Shown in pieces: positions 35,659-45,489 of a stretch of DNA of 64,000 nt (position 1 is the first letter of the stretch; every line of letters begins with the position of its first letter). This DNA is from Oligella ureolytica DSM 18253 (GTDB lineage Bacteria > Pseudomonadota > Gammaproteobacteria > Burkholderiales > Burkholderiaceae_B). A model generated the notes under the pieces. It ran no database searches and was not told where the DNA came from. It saw only the letters and a list, made by a program, of their open reading frames with translations. The translations under genes were made by a program, and so were the position numbers. The stretch is taken from the NCBI RefSeq assembly GCF_000373745.1, contig NZ_KB892291.1, forward strand, positions 6,453 to 70,452, in the 5' to 3' direction.

Positions 35659-38600
35659 CTAGTCACGGAAGAATCGTCGATAAACCATTTCAATACCACT
35701 TACCGTACCTACTTTTGCGTCAATGGTGAGGTTACGAATTAGGTTATAACTCACTCTAGCCACGGTGCCACTGCCTGAAAGTGCTTGCTCAATACTGACA
35801 CTGACACCTTGTCTTAACTGCTTCGTCAGTTGTATAAACTGCTCTGATATATCATTTTGCCCTAAATAGGACGTACTATCCCCTACTGTTCGGCGAGGAA
35901 GTATCGAGCCCGACTCCCCGACATCTCCCTTGCGGATAGCAACATCATCAAGACCTATTTGTCGATGAAGCGGTTCGCTCGTGGCATCACCGCTTAAGAG
36001 CGACGTACCTACGGTTAACAGCATAGCCAAATCACCACCGCCGCTATCGGGACCACGCCCCATAATAAGCCAAGAAAGCTTTTCAACCTCACTGACTTCA
36101 GGATAGGAAATTAAACTGATTTTAGGGTTACGCGCATTGCCCACGACACGCAGTCCCGCCTCTACTTCTAGGTTTCTTCGTAGGGCTTCAATATCTAACA
36201 CAGGGTTAGCAATATCCCCCTGAAAGGCAATGCGACCGCGGCGAATTTGCAGACGTTGTCCATACGCTTCGATGGCACCACCTCGGGTATTAAACTGCCC
36301 CTCGGCACTCAGCATATTATTTGCCTGCTTAATGGTAATGGCGCCAACCAAACCGGCGTCCAGGCCAAAACCGACCACATAGAAACGAGGCCCTAAGTCA
36401 ACTGTAAAATTCAGGTCTAAATCCAATTCTGACGGCTTTGCCTCAGGAACCTCTTCTCCCTTACGAACAATGACGACATCAGAGTCTAGGGTGGGCGCTG
36501 TCCCTTTAATATCCACACTCACCCAACCCGCATCAGCCGTCACTTTACCGCCAACAACAATTCTCGGCAACGCAGCGTCAACATTGACCTCACCACTGAT
36601 CATGGCAAAACGGTCCGTTCGCTGCAACACGGGATAATGATCGAAAAGCACCTGTACCTGACCGCGTGAGCTTTGCAGATTCCAACGACCGCTAATATCT
36701 AAACTGCCATTTTGAGCCGGGGGATTTTCTTCAATCCATTGGCGAGTACGCCATTCATTTGGCATGATACGGATCACGCTCGGAAAATGTAGTCGGTTAA
36801 TGACGACATCATTGCCATTAAGCCCTAAATCCAAGGTGCCGTTAAGCAGGCGTATTCCATTTTCCACCTCAACAATACGCAACTCCTCAACCTTGACACC
36901 ACCCGATGTGACCCAATTCCCACCATGATAATTAGCGTTGACATCAAGATCGACGCGACCGCCTAACTCGAGCAAGTCACCCGTTAAGCCTGTTAACCAT
37001 GAAATGTCATCCATATGACCGACAATATTGGCCTGGGTATTGTTATCAAAAACAGGATTAAAACCATTTAAATTTAAACGCGCTGTTCCTTGAACACTAC
37101 CCTTGCTTTTCGTTACCAGATCTAAATTAGCAGTTAAACGACTCAGATTATCGCCTTGAGGCTGGCTATTAAGACTGAGCTCCATTTTCTCTAAACCAAG
37201 AGCAACCGGTGGATCACTAGGGATTAAAAAATCACCCTTTAGTTTGACAAGATTAGCGGTGCCACTTAATGCACCATCAAAATCAAAATCCCACACCAAA
37301 TCAAATACAGGTGGGTTAACCTCCGTCGCCTTACGACCGCGCACTACAATGCCATGGTTGAGCGACTCGCCGCGACTAGCTAACTCAATACCAAAAGCCT
37401 CCTGTAAATCACTAATCAACTGAGGGGTTAAAGTAAAACCTCGAATGGCTCCACGCGTATCAAACTGACCCGCTTTACCTTGAGAACCATCCTGTTCGAG
37501 TGTTATTTTGTGGTTACCGGGCAAGACCACACGGACGTTGGAGGCTCCCACATCCCACTGCGGTTTAGCGTCAACACCTTGGGGAATGATACTTAGCTTT
37601 ACCGGTTCGGCTTGAGTAACTTCAAAGCCTGCATGCTGCACATCAAGATAATCAACAGTGCCTGCCCAGCCCTCATAACCTTCTTCGGTCAAAGCCTGCC
37701 AACCCCCGGCAGCACGCAACTCAAAGTCAATCGGTGCCTTACCAACCGCTTTGAAATCCCCCTGGCTAAAACGTCCCTTAGTAACCAGTACATTGTCAGC
37801 AATGGTACCATCCAGCTTCAAGTCCAGATTCACAGACCCCGGCAAACCGGGCCACAAATCATTAAGACGCGGCGCCTTAACAGCCAACACAAGACTATCA
37901 TCCAACTCGCCAAATGCGCCCTTTGAATTAATATGACTCTGCCCCAAACGCAAATCAATATCCGCCTTATTGACTCTAAAATTATGCGGGTCCTGATAGT
38001 ACAAGCCGAGGTCTATATTGCCTTGTAAGGCTTGATTATTCCAACGGCTATCATCAGCAAACTCTCCGGTAATAAAGGCCTGACGTGGTTGATTATCCTC
38101 TGACAAAATGACATTAAAATGTACATCCCCATTAATCATACCGGGAGGCACAGCGCCATAACTGACCTTATCCAAGGGGATACCACTCGTCTGGACTAGT
38201 CCATAAAAACGAACATTTTCCAGATACTCACCATCTGTCCCTGTAAACACATGAGCATTTAAGGTCGATGCATCGGGTAAGGATAAATTCACTTGAGCCT
38301 GCTCGAGCATAAAAGGGCTGGCAGGATGTAAAAACACATTGGCATCGAGATTTGAGTTAGGCCCTTCACCACTGGCCTGAATATGCATGCCGCCGGCATG
38401 AGCAATATAACCTGCAGCCTGCTCAGTCTCTGTACCGTCACCCACTTGAACGCTAAGCTTATCAAAGTCTAAGGGCACCGGCGTTGGAAATGGCCATCGC
38501 CCCGAGGTGTATTTACGTACTAAATCGAAACGACCACTTAACTGAGCCTCTTGCTTAAAGTCCCACGCCCCATCAAACACCAGCTCGTCATCTGAACTTA

Positions 38601-41600
38601 CTTGCGCGACTTTCTCAGTAGTCAGTAACTTTTTATCAGTTAAGGCATCTGCCATGGCTAACAAATACTCATAGAGTGGCATGCTGGCAATCATGTCAGT
38701 CAATGAGCCTTGAGTTTCCCAATGCTGCGACTGCCCCTGACTATACTGATGGTGAATGACACTTTGACGACCGTCAGGATAGCTCAGATTTAAATCCGCT
38801 TCCCCCACTTCCCAGCTAAACTGCTGTTTATCAGTGAGCAAATTCAAATTAACAACCAAGGGTTTTTGATTAGCTAACGCGACACTAGCATACGAAGCAC
38901 CTAAGTCGCCAACAGCAAACCGCCAACTATATGGGGTGGTATTTTCAAACAGCACCTCACCATCTAAATCAAGATTAAATAACAGAGGCTGCTCTTCAGC
39001 ATCACTTGCTAAAAAGCTATCGTACAAAAAATTAAGAGTTAAACTATGGTGCTCGGGATTGCCGCTCAGTAATAAATCAGCTTGTATCTGCCCCGGCAAG
39101 TCGGGCCACCAATAAGCTAAGGTCGGCATGTCTGCATCGAGCTTTAGCTCATCACCCTCAGCACCAAGCTCGCCCGCTAATTTAATCGATGACCCACCTA
39201 AAGAAATAAGCGTATCGACATCTTCCAATCTTAATTGATACCATTTAGGTGCGGCTAAGCTCTGATCTAATTCAATCTGTTGAGCTAAGGCAAAGACACC
39301 GGTTAAATCGACTAGCGCCTTAATTTGACCATGTAATGCATGCTCATTCCAAGAACTACCGGGTTTGATAACAATATCCGGCTGTAAGTTCAAAATCTGG
39401 TTGCGCTGCATAATTGTTGCATTGAGCGCACCTTGCAAGCTTAAAGAAGACTGCTCAGGCAAATGGCCTAAACTAAAATCACTTAAGCTAAAGTTCTGAG
39501 CATCTAAATCGGCAGTCCACAGCTGCACCTGATCCCGCTCTTGGTCTCTTGATGTATTAATCTCTGCTTTTAGCGAACCGCCATCGATACTGGTCAAAGC
39601 GATAGTCGCTTTTTTGATGACCATCGCAAAACCGCTTTCAATACTTAGGTCCGCGTGTAGCTTCGATTGCTCCCCGGTACCCTGCACGGAGACAAGTGAT
39701 TGCTGTATTTCTTCATCAACAGTTGTTCCTAGCTCAACCTGAATATCCGCTAAATCTAAAGGTAGGGGATGCGTTAATGGCAAAATAGTACTACCTGCAT
39801 GGCGCTGCAAATTAATTGTGCCCGCTAAATCAGGCTGGGCGTTTAAAGCCCAATCACCATCATAAACAATCGGCGTAATTTGTTTTTTTACGGCAATGAG
39901 ATTCTTCACATCGGCAATCGCTTGCAGATGAGCCTGACGCTCTGCTGCTGATAGATTGTCAATTTCTTTAGCTTGCAGTGCAGCTAGCGTCGCGGCAAGA
40001 TTTTCTTCGATGCCAAGCAACTGCAGTAAGCGATTTTCAAGCGCCAGCTCATTAAAACCACCTTGCGTCAGCCAACCACCCGACCTAAGTTCTGTTTTTT
40101 TATGTTGCAAAAAACCCTCATGCTCACCGGGGAGGGTAAGTGCCAAATCAGTCTGACCTATTTCTAATAAAAAATCATTAACTGCTTGCTCAAAGCGAAG
40201 CGCTAATGTGTCTTTTTGCTCGACTACAAAACCGGCATGCTGAAGTGATAAGCTGTCCAAGTTTGCTTGCCAGTGATAGCGCCCCTCTGTACTGCTTAAC
40301 TCACCGATTAAATCAAAGTGCAGATCCAGCGGTTCTTTTCCTAAACCATGTCGCGCTTTAGCTAATTCAGATACAGTCAAGGACTCCACATCAACCACGT
40401 CAGGGGCATAGTTAATTGACGCCTTAATATCATGGTCTCTGATATTGCCCAGCATATTCAACTTGACTTCTGCCGTGCCGACCATTCCTGCGGCCAACTG
40501 AGACAAATCCTGCAAATCGGCATGCAGCTGTAGCCCGTCAAGCGGTTGTTCGGTAGCTAAAAATTGACCTTTTGTTTCTATTGTATTGTCACCGAGATTA
40601 ATTAATACATCGGAGTTTGCTAAGCGCAACGACTCCCATGCCGTCACACCCTCTTTGACAAACACATCGCTTAAATCCGCATTGATATTAATGCCCGCAT
40701 TTAATGCTTCGCCGCCCCAACGACTTCCTCGAAAAACGCCCCCTTTAAGCGCCAAAGACTGCAACTGAGCCTGTTCATTAAAATCAACGACAAAGTTAAG
40801 GTCTGAATCTAAACGGGAGTCTGCTTTCACCATACCCAGATTAAATCTATCGGTACTGACTTGACCGCTTAAACGGCTGACTACACTTTGGGTCTCACCC
40901 TCTACCGCCGACGCCACCTCTCGCGATTCGGAATGAATTTCCGTATGGAGGCGCATATCTTTCGCTACCTGTAAATCAATGATTGCTTTTGTTAAAGGAA
41001 TAGAAGACGCGAGGTTAAGCCCTGCTTCGACATCCAGATCAAGGCCCTGATCAACACCATCAGCGGTTAACTTAATATTGAGATCTTCCAAGCCACCATT
41101 AATCTCTGCTTGCGCATCAATCTGACAAATCGCCTGAATTCTTAGGCCGCGACTTTTACCCAATAAATAGTCGACACACAAAGGAGATTGCGTATGCAAA
41201 CCTGTATTTACCGTCGTTAGCTTCAAATGCATCGGCCATGGATACGCTAGTTTATCCAGTGTAACTGTGCCATTTAACTCGCTCGTCACATCAGGATGCG
41301 TCACAGTTAAGCTCTGCAACTCAGCGGTCGTATCACCTGTGCTATTTAAAACTAAATTTTCTAAATCAAAATTACTTAAACCAACGGGTAAGTTTTTACC
41401 TTTAGCGTCGGTCAGAGTAAACTTGCCGACCGATACCTTATCAACCTGTATAGAAATAGGTAGGCTTAACTCTGAGTCGGACTCTTCTTCTAGTTTAGGT
41501 TCGGTAGGAAAAAACTCTATGTTCAGATCCGCTGTCGTGAGATGCTCAACTTGCAAACGAGCGCGGAGCAGACTCAACCAATTCACTGCGAGCGCATTAT

Positions 41601-41829
41601 CATTGGCAACAATCTTGAGCGCAGGTGTCGTCACCTCAAGCTCTTTACTACGGATACCACTCCAAATCGTGCCTTCAATCTGAACCATTCGACCGTTGAT
41701 CTGTGACATGACGGTATTTAATAGCCAACGACTTCCTGATTGCGTCCCCACTAAAAATGCCAATACAGAGAAAAGCAATATTAGAATAAACGCGAGCAGT
41801 TTTAACCAACTAAATCTGAACAGTTTCAT
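35659..41829 (-). CDS. tamB: translocation and assembly module subunit TamB, unusually long
   Basis: TamB is an inner-membrane-anchored periplasmic protein that works with TamA in outer-membrane protein assembly and envelope lipid transport. An N-terminal membrane anchor is visible (9-29). A very long beta-rich periplasmic region follows, ending in the conserved C-terminal DUF490/TamB domain (about 1700-2056, with GRIAFQGDIANPVLDIEA and LSWLIMGRGPDSGGGDLAML). Typical TamB is about 1,150-1,400 residues; this one has 2,056. The excess appears to come from a ~450-residue unit present three times (separate entry). It starts 12 bases after tamA, so the pair is one operon. No clear SD is seen, consistent with coupling. 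Confidence 0.94.
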   Translation of the reverse strand: MKLFRFSWLKLLAFILILLFSVLAFLVGTQSGSRWLLNTVMSQINGRMVQIEGTIWSGIRSKELEVTTPALKIVANDNALAVNWLSLLRARLQVEHLTTADLNIEFFPTEPKLEEESDSELSLPISIQVDKVSVGKFTLTDAKGKNLPVGLSNFDLENLVLNSTGDTTAELQSLTVTHPDVTSELNGTVTLDKLAYPWPMHLKLTTVNTGLHTQSPLCVDYLLGKSRGLRIQAICQIDAQAEINGGLEDLNIKLTADGVDQGLDLDVEAGLNLASSIPLTKAIIDLQVAKDMRLHTEIHSESREVASAVEGETQSVVSRLSGQVSTDRFNLGMVKADSRLDSDLNFVVDFNEQAQLQSLALKGGVFRGSRWGGEALNAGININADLSDVFVKEGVTAWESLRLANSDVLINLGDNTIETKGQFLATEQPLDGLQLHADLQDLSQLAAGMVGTAEVKLNMLGNIRDHDIKASINYAPDVVDVESLTVSELAKARHGLGKEPLDLHFDLIGELSSTEGRYHWQANLDSLSLQHAGFVVEQKDTLALRFEQAVNDFLLEIGQTDLALTLPGEHEGFLQHKKTELRSGGWLTQGGFNELALENRLLQLLGIEENLAATLAALQAKEIDNLSAAERQAHLQAIADVKNLIAVKKQITPIVYDGDWALNAQPDLAGTINLQRHAGSTILPLTHPLPLDLADIQVELGTTVDEEIQQSLVSVQGTGEQSKLHADLSIESGFAMVIKKATIALTSIDGGSLKAEINTSRDQERDQVQLWTADLDAQNFSLSDFSLGHLPEQSSLSLQGALNATIMQRNQILNLQPDIVIKPGSSWNEHALHGQIKALVDLTGVFALAQQIELDQSLAAPKWYQLRLEDVDTLISLGGSSIKLAGELGAEGDELKLDADMPTLAYWWPDLPGQIQADLLLSGNPEHHSLTLNFLYDSFLASDAEEQPLLFNLDLDGEVLFENTTPYSWRFAVGDLGASYASVALANQKPLVVNLNLLTDKQQFSWEVGEADLNLSYPDGRQSVIHHQYSQGQSQHWETQGSLTDMIASMPLYEYLLAMADALTDKKLLTTEKVAQVSSDDELVFDGAWDFKQEAQLSGRFDLVRKYTSGRWPFPTPVPLDFDKLSVQVGDGTETEQAAGYIAHAGGMHIQASGEGPNSNLDANVFLHPASPFMLEQAQVNLSLPDASTLNAHVFTGTDGEYLENVRFYGLVQTSGIPLDKVSYGAVPPGMINGDVHFNVILSEDNQPRQAFITGEFADDSRWNNQALQGNIDLGLYYQDPHNFRVNKADIDLRLGQSHINSKGAFGELDDSLVLAVKAPRLNDLWPGLPGSVNLDLKLDGTIADNVLVTKGRFSQGDFKAVGKAPIDFELRAAGGWQALTEEGYEGWAGTVDYLDVQHAGFEVTQAEPVKLSIIPQGVDAKPQWDVGASNVRVVLPGNHKITLEQDGSQGKAGQFDTRGAIRGFTLTPQLISDLQEAFGIELASRGESLNHGIVVRGRKATEVNPPVFDLVWDFDFDGALSGTANLVKLKGDFLIPSDPPVALGLEKMELSLNSQPQGDNLSRLTANLDLVTKSKGSVQGTARLNLNGFNPVFDNNTQANIVGHMDDISWLTGLTGDLLELGGRVDLDVNANYHGGNWVTSGGVKVEELRIVEVENGIRLLNGTLDLGLNGNDVVINRLHFPSVIRIMPNEWRTRQWIEENPPAQNGSLDISGRWNLQSSRGQVQVLFDHYPVLQRTDRFAMISGEVNVDAALPRIVVGGKVTADAGWVSVDIKGTAPTLDSDVVIVRKGEEVPEAKPSELDLDLNFTVDLGPRFYVVGFGLDAGLVGAITIKQANNMLSAEGQFNTRGGAIEAYGQRLQIRRGRIAFQGDIANPVLDIEALRRNLEVEAGLRVVGNARNPKISLISYPEVSEVEKLSWLIMGRGPDSGGGDLAMLLTVGTSLLSGDATSEPLHRQIGLDDVAIRKGDVGESGSILPRRTVGDSTSYLGQNDISEQFIQLTKQLRQGVSVSIEQALSGSGTVARVSYNLIRNLTIDAKVGTVSGIEMVYRRFFRD
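37110..40790 (-). repeat. three diverged tandem copies of a ~450-residue unit inside TamB
   Basis: Four anchor motifs recur in the same order. WGGEALNAGI / WNEHALHGQI / WNNQALQGNI lie near 40720, 39355 and 38045. LGDNTIETKGQF / LGGSSIKLAGEL / LGQSHINSKGAF lie near 40585, 39185 and 37930. IGQTDLALTLPG / VGEADLNLSYPDG / VGASNVRVVLPG lie near 40150, 38795 and 37535. DWALNAQPDLAGTINL / AWDFKQEAQLSGRFDL / VWDFDFDGALSGTANL lie near 39840, 38560 and 37280. The period is about 1,310-1,370 bases. Confidence 0.7.
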
Positions 41830-41841
41830 AATTTTGTGCTA

Positions 41842-43782
41842 TTAAAAAGCCATGCCTAAAGAGAAGTGCCAACGCAACTTTCGGTCCCTCTGCCCATATG
41901 CTACATCTAAGAACAAAGGACCTGCCGGTGTTTTGATACGTGCACCCACACCATAACCCACATGCATCCTCATGTCTTTAAAACTTGGCGCAGCATCACC
42001 GGCATCAATGAAATAAGCTACCCCAAGGGTGTTATTTAAATAATGAGTGTACTCAACACTGGCTACAGCCAAAGCACGCGTACCGATCACGCTTTTATGG
42101 ACATGCTGACCAATACCGAAATAACGGTAACCGCGAATGGTTCCGGCACCACCGGTTCGATAGCCGAAGTCGTCTGGGATACGGGTACTATCCTTTGCAT
42201 GCACATAACCCACCTCAGCGCGCACGGTAATATTGTCACGACGCCCTACCGGCCACCATTGTTGCGCTCGCGCAGATGTTCGGGCAAAGGGATCGCCATA
42301 CTCTAAATCTGCGCCCACACCGAGACCGATGGCAATTAAATTACCCGAACGAGGATCGAACTTGTTATCCACATCTCGTCGTAACAAGTCATAGGTAGCG
42401 ACTGCGCTGGGCAGTTCAAATTTTTCTTGCCCGGAGCGACGCACCGAATCGTAAGCCAATGACGCTGACCAACGACTTTCAAACTCTACTCGACTTTTTG
42501 GATCTAACTTAAACTCATTGGTACGACGCCAACCTAAGGCAAAGCGTGATACTTCCTCATCTGAAAAATCAGAATGACGGGCCACGATACCGAAACTGTC
42601 CACGGTACCATCATAATTTGGCGGACGGTAAAGATCGAGATAGGCGCGCTGTTCCTTAACACCTAAGGTAGCCCCCGCTTCGATGGTGAACGGCTTATTC
42701 CAAACCACATTTTGACGATAAACCCCCTCGACTCTAAAGATGTTTACATCGTCAATACCAACCGCACCGGTGAGAATACGTGCCGGCCCTTCGGTGACGC
42801 GCACCAACACCGGCAAACTAACTTCCTCTTCAGCATAGACGGTCGGGTCTTCGGGCTTTTTGACTGTCACAAAAGCACCACGGAAAAAATTAGTCGATTG
42901 CAGTGTTTGTTGCCATTCATCGAGTTTTTGTTGGGAAAAATGCTCTCCCGGTTCATAGCGCACATACCGCCGGATTAAACTGAGAGGCACCCGGCGTAAA
43001 CCGTGCACCTCAGTATGACCTAAACGAACAACCGGTCCACTATCTACCACCGTATGCAAGTCAGCGCTCGATTCATCCGGGTCAATCAGCGCTTGAGAAT
43101 GAGGCATACGAGCGAGATAAAAGTCCTCTGCCGCTACTGCCTCTAATAACGAGCTCTTCGCTTTGCTCCACTCTTTATTAATAAAGACCCTACCCTCAGG
43201 AAGCCCCCAATCCTGACGCAGATCCTCAATGCGCTGCTGATAGCTCAGCGAATTTGCAATGGTACCGGTAAAGTCATTGGTGACTGAGTTTACGACGGTC
43301 TTTTCACCCGGGACGATACTAATATCCCACGTATCACCCTCGAAGTCCTCACCCACCTCAAGAACTACTTCAGGATCAAAATAGCCTCTGGTCGCAAGGG
43401 AAGAAAGTACCGCATCCCTGCCACGCCGACGAATTCGATCAGCCTCTCGACTATCCTGATCGTCAGCCTGACGCACCACCGAAGAGATAGCCGTATGAAC
43501 AACCTCTAAATCCTCCGGATCCAAGCCTCCCGGCATAATAATAACTTCAGGTACTCTTAGCGCCGCGGCTTCTTCCTCAGCCTCAGCCTCTGCGATAGCT
43601 CTAGCCTCTGCCTCGGCCAATGCTTGGGCTTCTTTTTGCACCGCTTGTTGGCGTTCACGCTCATAAATAGGCCCACTTAACGACTCAGACTGGCTCATCG
43701 CTGAATCAGCGAAAATTGAGCCTAAGAGGCCTATTAATAATACACAAGGGGACTTACGAAGAAATTTACTCGTCGAATCCAT
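41842..43782 (-). CDS. tamA: outer-membrane Omp85-family protein TamA
   Basis: TamA is the outer-membrane half of the translocation and assembly module. The 646-residue protein has a signal peptide (1-30, ending AMS), POTRA domains at about 80-320 (for example GHTEVHGLRRVPLSLIRRYVRYEPG), and a 16-strand Omp85 barrel with the GGAGTIRGYRYFG motif and a terminal Phe. An Ala/Glu-rich helical tract at 41-75 between the signal peptide and the first POTRA is not a usual feature. It is directly upstream of tamB (12-base gap). No clear SD precedes the ATG at 43782. Confidence 0.95.
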   Translation of the reverse strand: MDSTSKFLRKSPCVLLIGLLGSIFADSAMSQSESLSGPIYERERQQAVQKEAQALAEAEARAIAEAEAEEEAAALRVPEVIIMPGGLDPEDLEVVHTAISSVVRQADDQDSREADRIRRRGRDAVLSSLATRGYFDPEVVLEVGEDFEGDTWDISIVPGEKTVVNSVTNDFTGTIANSLSYQQRIEDLRQDWGLPEGRVFINKEWSKAKSSLLEAVAAEDFYLARMPHSQALIDPDESSADLHTVVDSGPVVRLGHTEVHGLRRVPLSLIRRYVRYEPGEHFSQQKLDEWQQTLQSTNFFRGAFVTVKKPEDPTVYAEEEVSLPVLVRVTEGPARILTGAVGIDDVNIFRVEGVYRQNVVWNKPFTIEAGATLGVKEQRAYLDLYRPPNYDGTVDSFGIVARHSDFSDEEVSRFALGWRRTNEFKLDPKSRVEFESRWSASLAYDSVRRSGQEKFELPSAVATYDLLRRDVDNKFDPRSGNLIAIGLGVGADLEYGDPFARTSARAQQWWPVGRRDNITVRAEVGYVHAKDSTRIPDDFGYRTGGAGTIRGYRYFGIGQHVHKSVIGTRALAVASVEYTHYLNNTLGVAYFIDAGDAAPSFKDMRMHVGYGVGARIKTPAGPLFLDVAYGQRDRKLRWHFSLGMAF

Positions 43783-43811
43783 CAGCTATTAAATAAGTTA
43801 TTAGTCTGAGT

Positions 43812-43835
43812 ATCTTAATGAAAACACATTAAGAT
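43812..43835 (-). other. 9-bp hairpin at the apbC stop codon
   Basis: ATCTTAATG (43812-43820) and CATTAAGAT (43827-43835) pair perfectly around a 6-base loop and overlap the apbC stop codon. There is no U tract, so termination is doubtful; readthrough into tamA is possible. Confidence 0.4.
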
Positions 43836-44959
43836 CATATATTTTCTACTACCACTTTAGGGAAAGCGCCGGAACGATCCACAGGTAACTCTGATATATT
43901 AAAGGCTAAACGGCGAGCAATCAAGGCATAACGCTTAGCGGCTTCTGATTCCGGGTCAGAAATAACGGTTGGTTGACCCGCGTCAGTTTGCTCACGCACC
44001 TTCTTACTTAATGGCAAAGCCCCTAACCAAGGCACTTCAAGCTCCTCAGACATTTTCTTACCACCTTCTTCGCCAAAAATATGCTCTGCATGACCGCAAT
44101 TAGTACAGACATGAACACTCATATTTTCCACGACACCTAGAATCGGTATATTAACCTTTTGGAACATGCGCAGGCCCTTACGAGCATCTAACAAGGCCAC
44201 GTCCTGTGGAGTTGTGACCACAATTGCTCCTGTCATTGGCGCTTTTTGCGACAGCGTGAGAGCAATATCACCGGTACCCGGCGGCATGTCAATAATTAAA
44301 TAATCTAGATCCGGCCATGCAGTTTGCATTAATAATTGCTCAACCGCTTGCGCCACCATCGGGCCACGCAAGATGGCGGGCGCATCAGGTTCCAGCATAA
44401 AACCGATAGAGTTAACGGCTAAACCGTAAGCTTCTTGGGCTTTCATACGGCCGCTTTCACCCTCACTTGTGCTCTCAACTTTTGCGTCTTCAATATTTAA
44501 AATTAACGGCTGACTCGGACCGTATACGTCGGCATCTAAAATGCCCACTCGAGCACCTGTTTGTGCTAATGCTAAAGCGATGTTGCTTGAGGTCGTACTC
44601 TTACCCACGCCGCCTTTACCTGACGAAACAGCAATAATATTTTTAACTGACTTTAGCGGCTTAAGGCTACCTTGAACAATATGACTACGAATTAAATCAG
44701 ACCACTCAATCTCGATCTCATGAAAACCGCATTCCTCTGCGATCTGACGAATATGAACAATCACTTTTTCTTTGTCTGTACCCAAAAAATATCCGGGCTC
44801 AAACTTGATATGTAGCGTTGAGCCCTTAAGTAAAGACATCACACCTTTTTTCATACTCAAGTCACGTTCTTTGATTTTGTGACCAATATTAATTCCTAAA
44901 CTGGGATCGACCAGTTCTTTTTGTAAGCGACTGTATAAGGTTGCAAGTTCTGCGTTCAT
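43835..44959 (-). CDS. apbC: iron-sulfur cluster carrier protein ApbC (Mrp/NBP35 family)
   Basis: This P-loop ATPase binds and transfers [4Fe-4S] clusters to apoproteins. A divergent MIP18/DUF59-like N-terminal domain (1-100) precedes the deviant Walker A SGKGGVGKS (113-121). The cluster-binding CxxC pair is VCTNCGH near residue 286. DMPPGTGDIALTLSQ is a family signature. The 374-residue length is normal. It sits upstream of tamA with a 52-base gap and is divergent from the small membrane-protein gene. Confidence 0.95.
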   Translation of the reverse strand: MNAELATLYSRLQKELVDPSLGINIGHKIKERDLSMKKGVMSLLKGSTLHIKFEPGYFLGTDKEKVIVHIRQIAEECGFHEIEIEWSDLIRSHIVQGSLKPLKSVKNIIAVSSGKGGVGKSTTSSNIALALAQTGARVGILDADVYGPSQPLILNIEDAKVESTSEGESGRMKAQEAYGLAVNSIGFMLEPDAPAILRGPMVAQAVEQLLMQTAWPDLDYLIIDMPPGTGDIALTLSQKAPMTGAIVVTTPQDVALLDARKGLRMFQKVNIPILGVVENMSVHVCTNCGHAEHIFGEEGGKKMSEELEVPWLGALPLSKKVREQTDAGQPTVISDPESEAAKRYALIARRLAFNISELPVDRSGAFPKVVVENI

Positions 44960-45072
44960 TCCGATAATTTTCCAATTTTATAAAGTAGAATTAAATAAGT
45001 AATAAGTCATATTAATTCTGTATTGCTATTTAGACTACGAAAACCAGACCAACGCATGGAGTATTTCGTAAC

Positions 45073-45381
45073 ATGAAAGATATTTTTCAACGTGTTTTTG
45101 CCACTATAGCCTTTATTGCTATCTCTGTTATTAGTTTGATATTGGCCTTTACATTTATTTTCATCCTGCTAATCGGCGTAGCTATTTTCTATATTGTCAA
45201 TCGCTTTCGCGGCAACTCATTCTCTGCCAAACAATTTTGGCAAGAGCACAGCACACGCGCCCGTAGCAAAGCCCGGCACTTTAAAACACATTACCAAAAT
45301 AAGTATCGGGGCCAAACAGATAATTTTACACGACCACCGGAATCTGAGGTGACGGATGTAGAATTCAGAGAGCTCAAATAA
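45073..45381 (+). CDS. small membrane protein of unknown function
   Basis: A 102-residue protein whose first 45 residues form one long or two short hydrophobic segments (FIAISVISLILAFTFIFILL and the following IGVAIFYIVN). A basic cytoplasmic-type tail follows (RARSKARHFKTHYQNKYRG) and an acidic end (ESEVTDVEFRELK). GGAG lies 12 bases before the ATG. I do not recognise a family. It is followed by the hairpin that precedes metG and is divergent from apbC. Confidence 0.7.
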   Translation: MKDIFQRVFATIAFIAISVISLILAFTFIFILLIGVAIFYIVNRFRGNSFSAKQFWQEHSTRARSKARHFKTHYQNKYRGQTDNFTRPPESEVTDVEFRELK

Positions 45382-45438
45382 TCACTCTCTTATCTAATAA
45401 ATGCTCATCGATTCATTAAATTGTTCCCAATAGATTAG

Positions 45439-45474
45439 AATAAAGGATTAATAGCTATTAATCCTTTATTTTTT
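45439..45474 (+). terminator. intrinsic-terminator-like hairpin immediately before metG
   Basis: AATAAAGGATTAAT (45439-45452) and ATTAATCCTTTATT (45457-45470) form a perfect 14-bp stem with an AGCT loop, followed by TTTT (45471-45474). It ends only 15 bases before the metG ATG. It would terminate the upstream small-protein transcript, or act as an attenuator in the metG leader. Confidence 0.75.
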
Positions 45475-45489
45475 AAATCATCGTCACTT

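Noticed and set aside
45382-45489. T-box leader before metG
   Set aside because: The region is only about 108 bases, with no T-box sequence or specifier loop; only a simple terminator-like hairpin is present.
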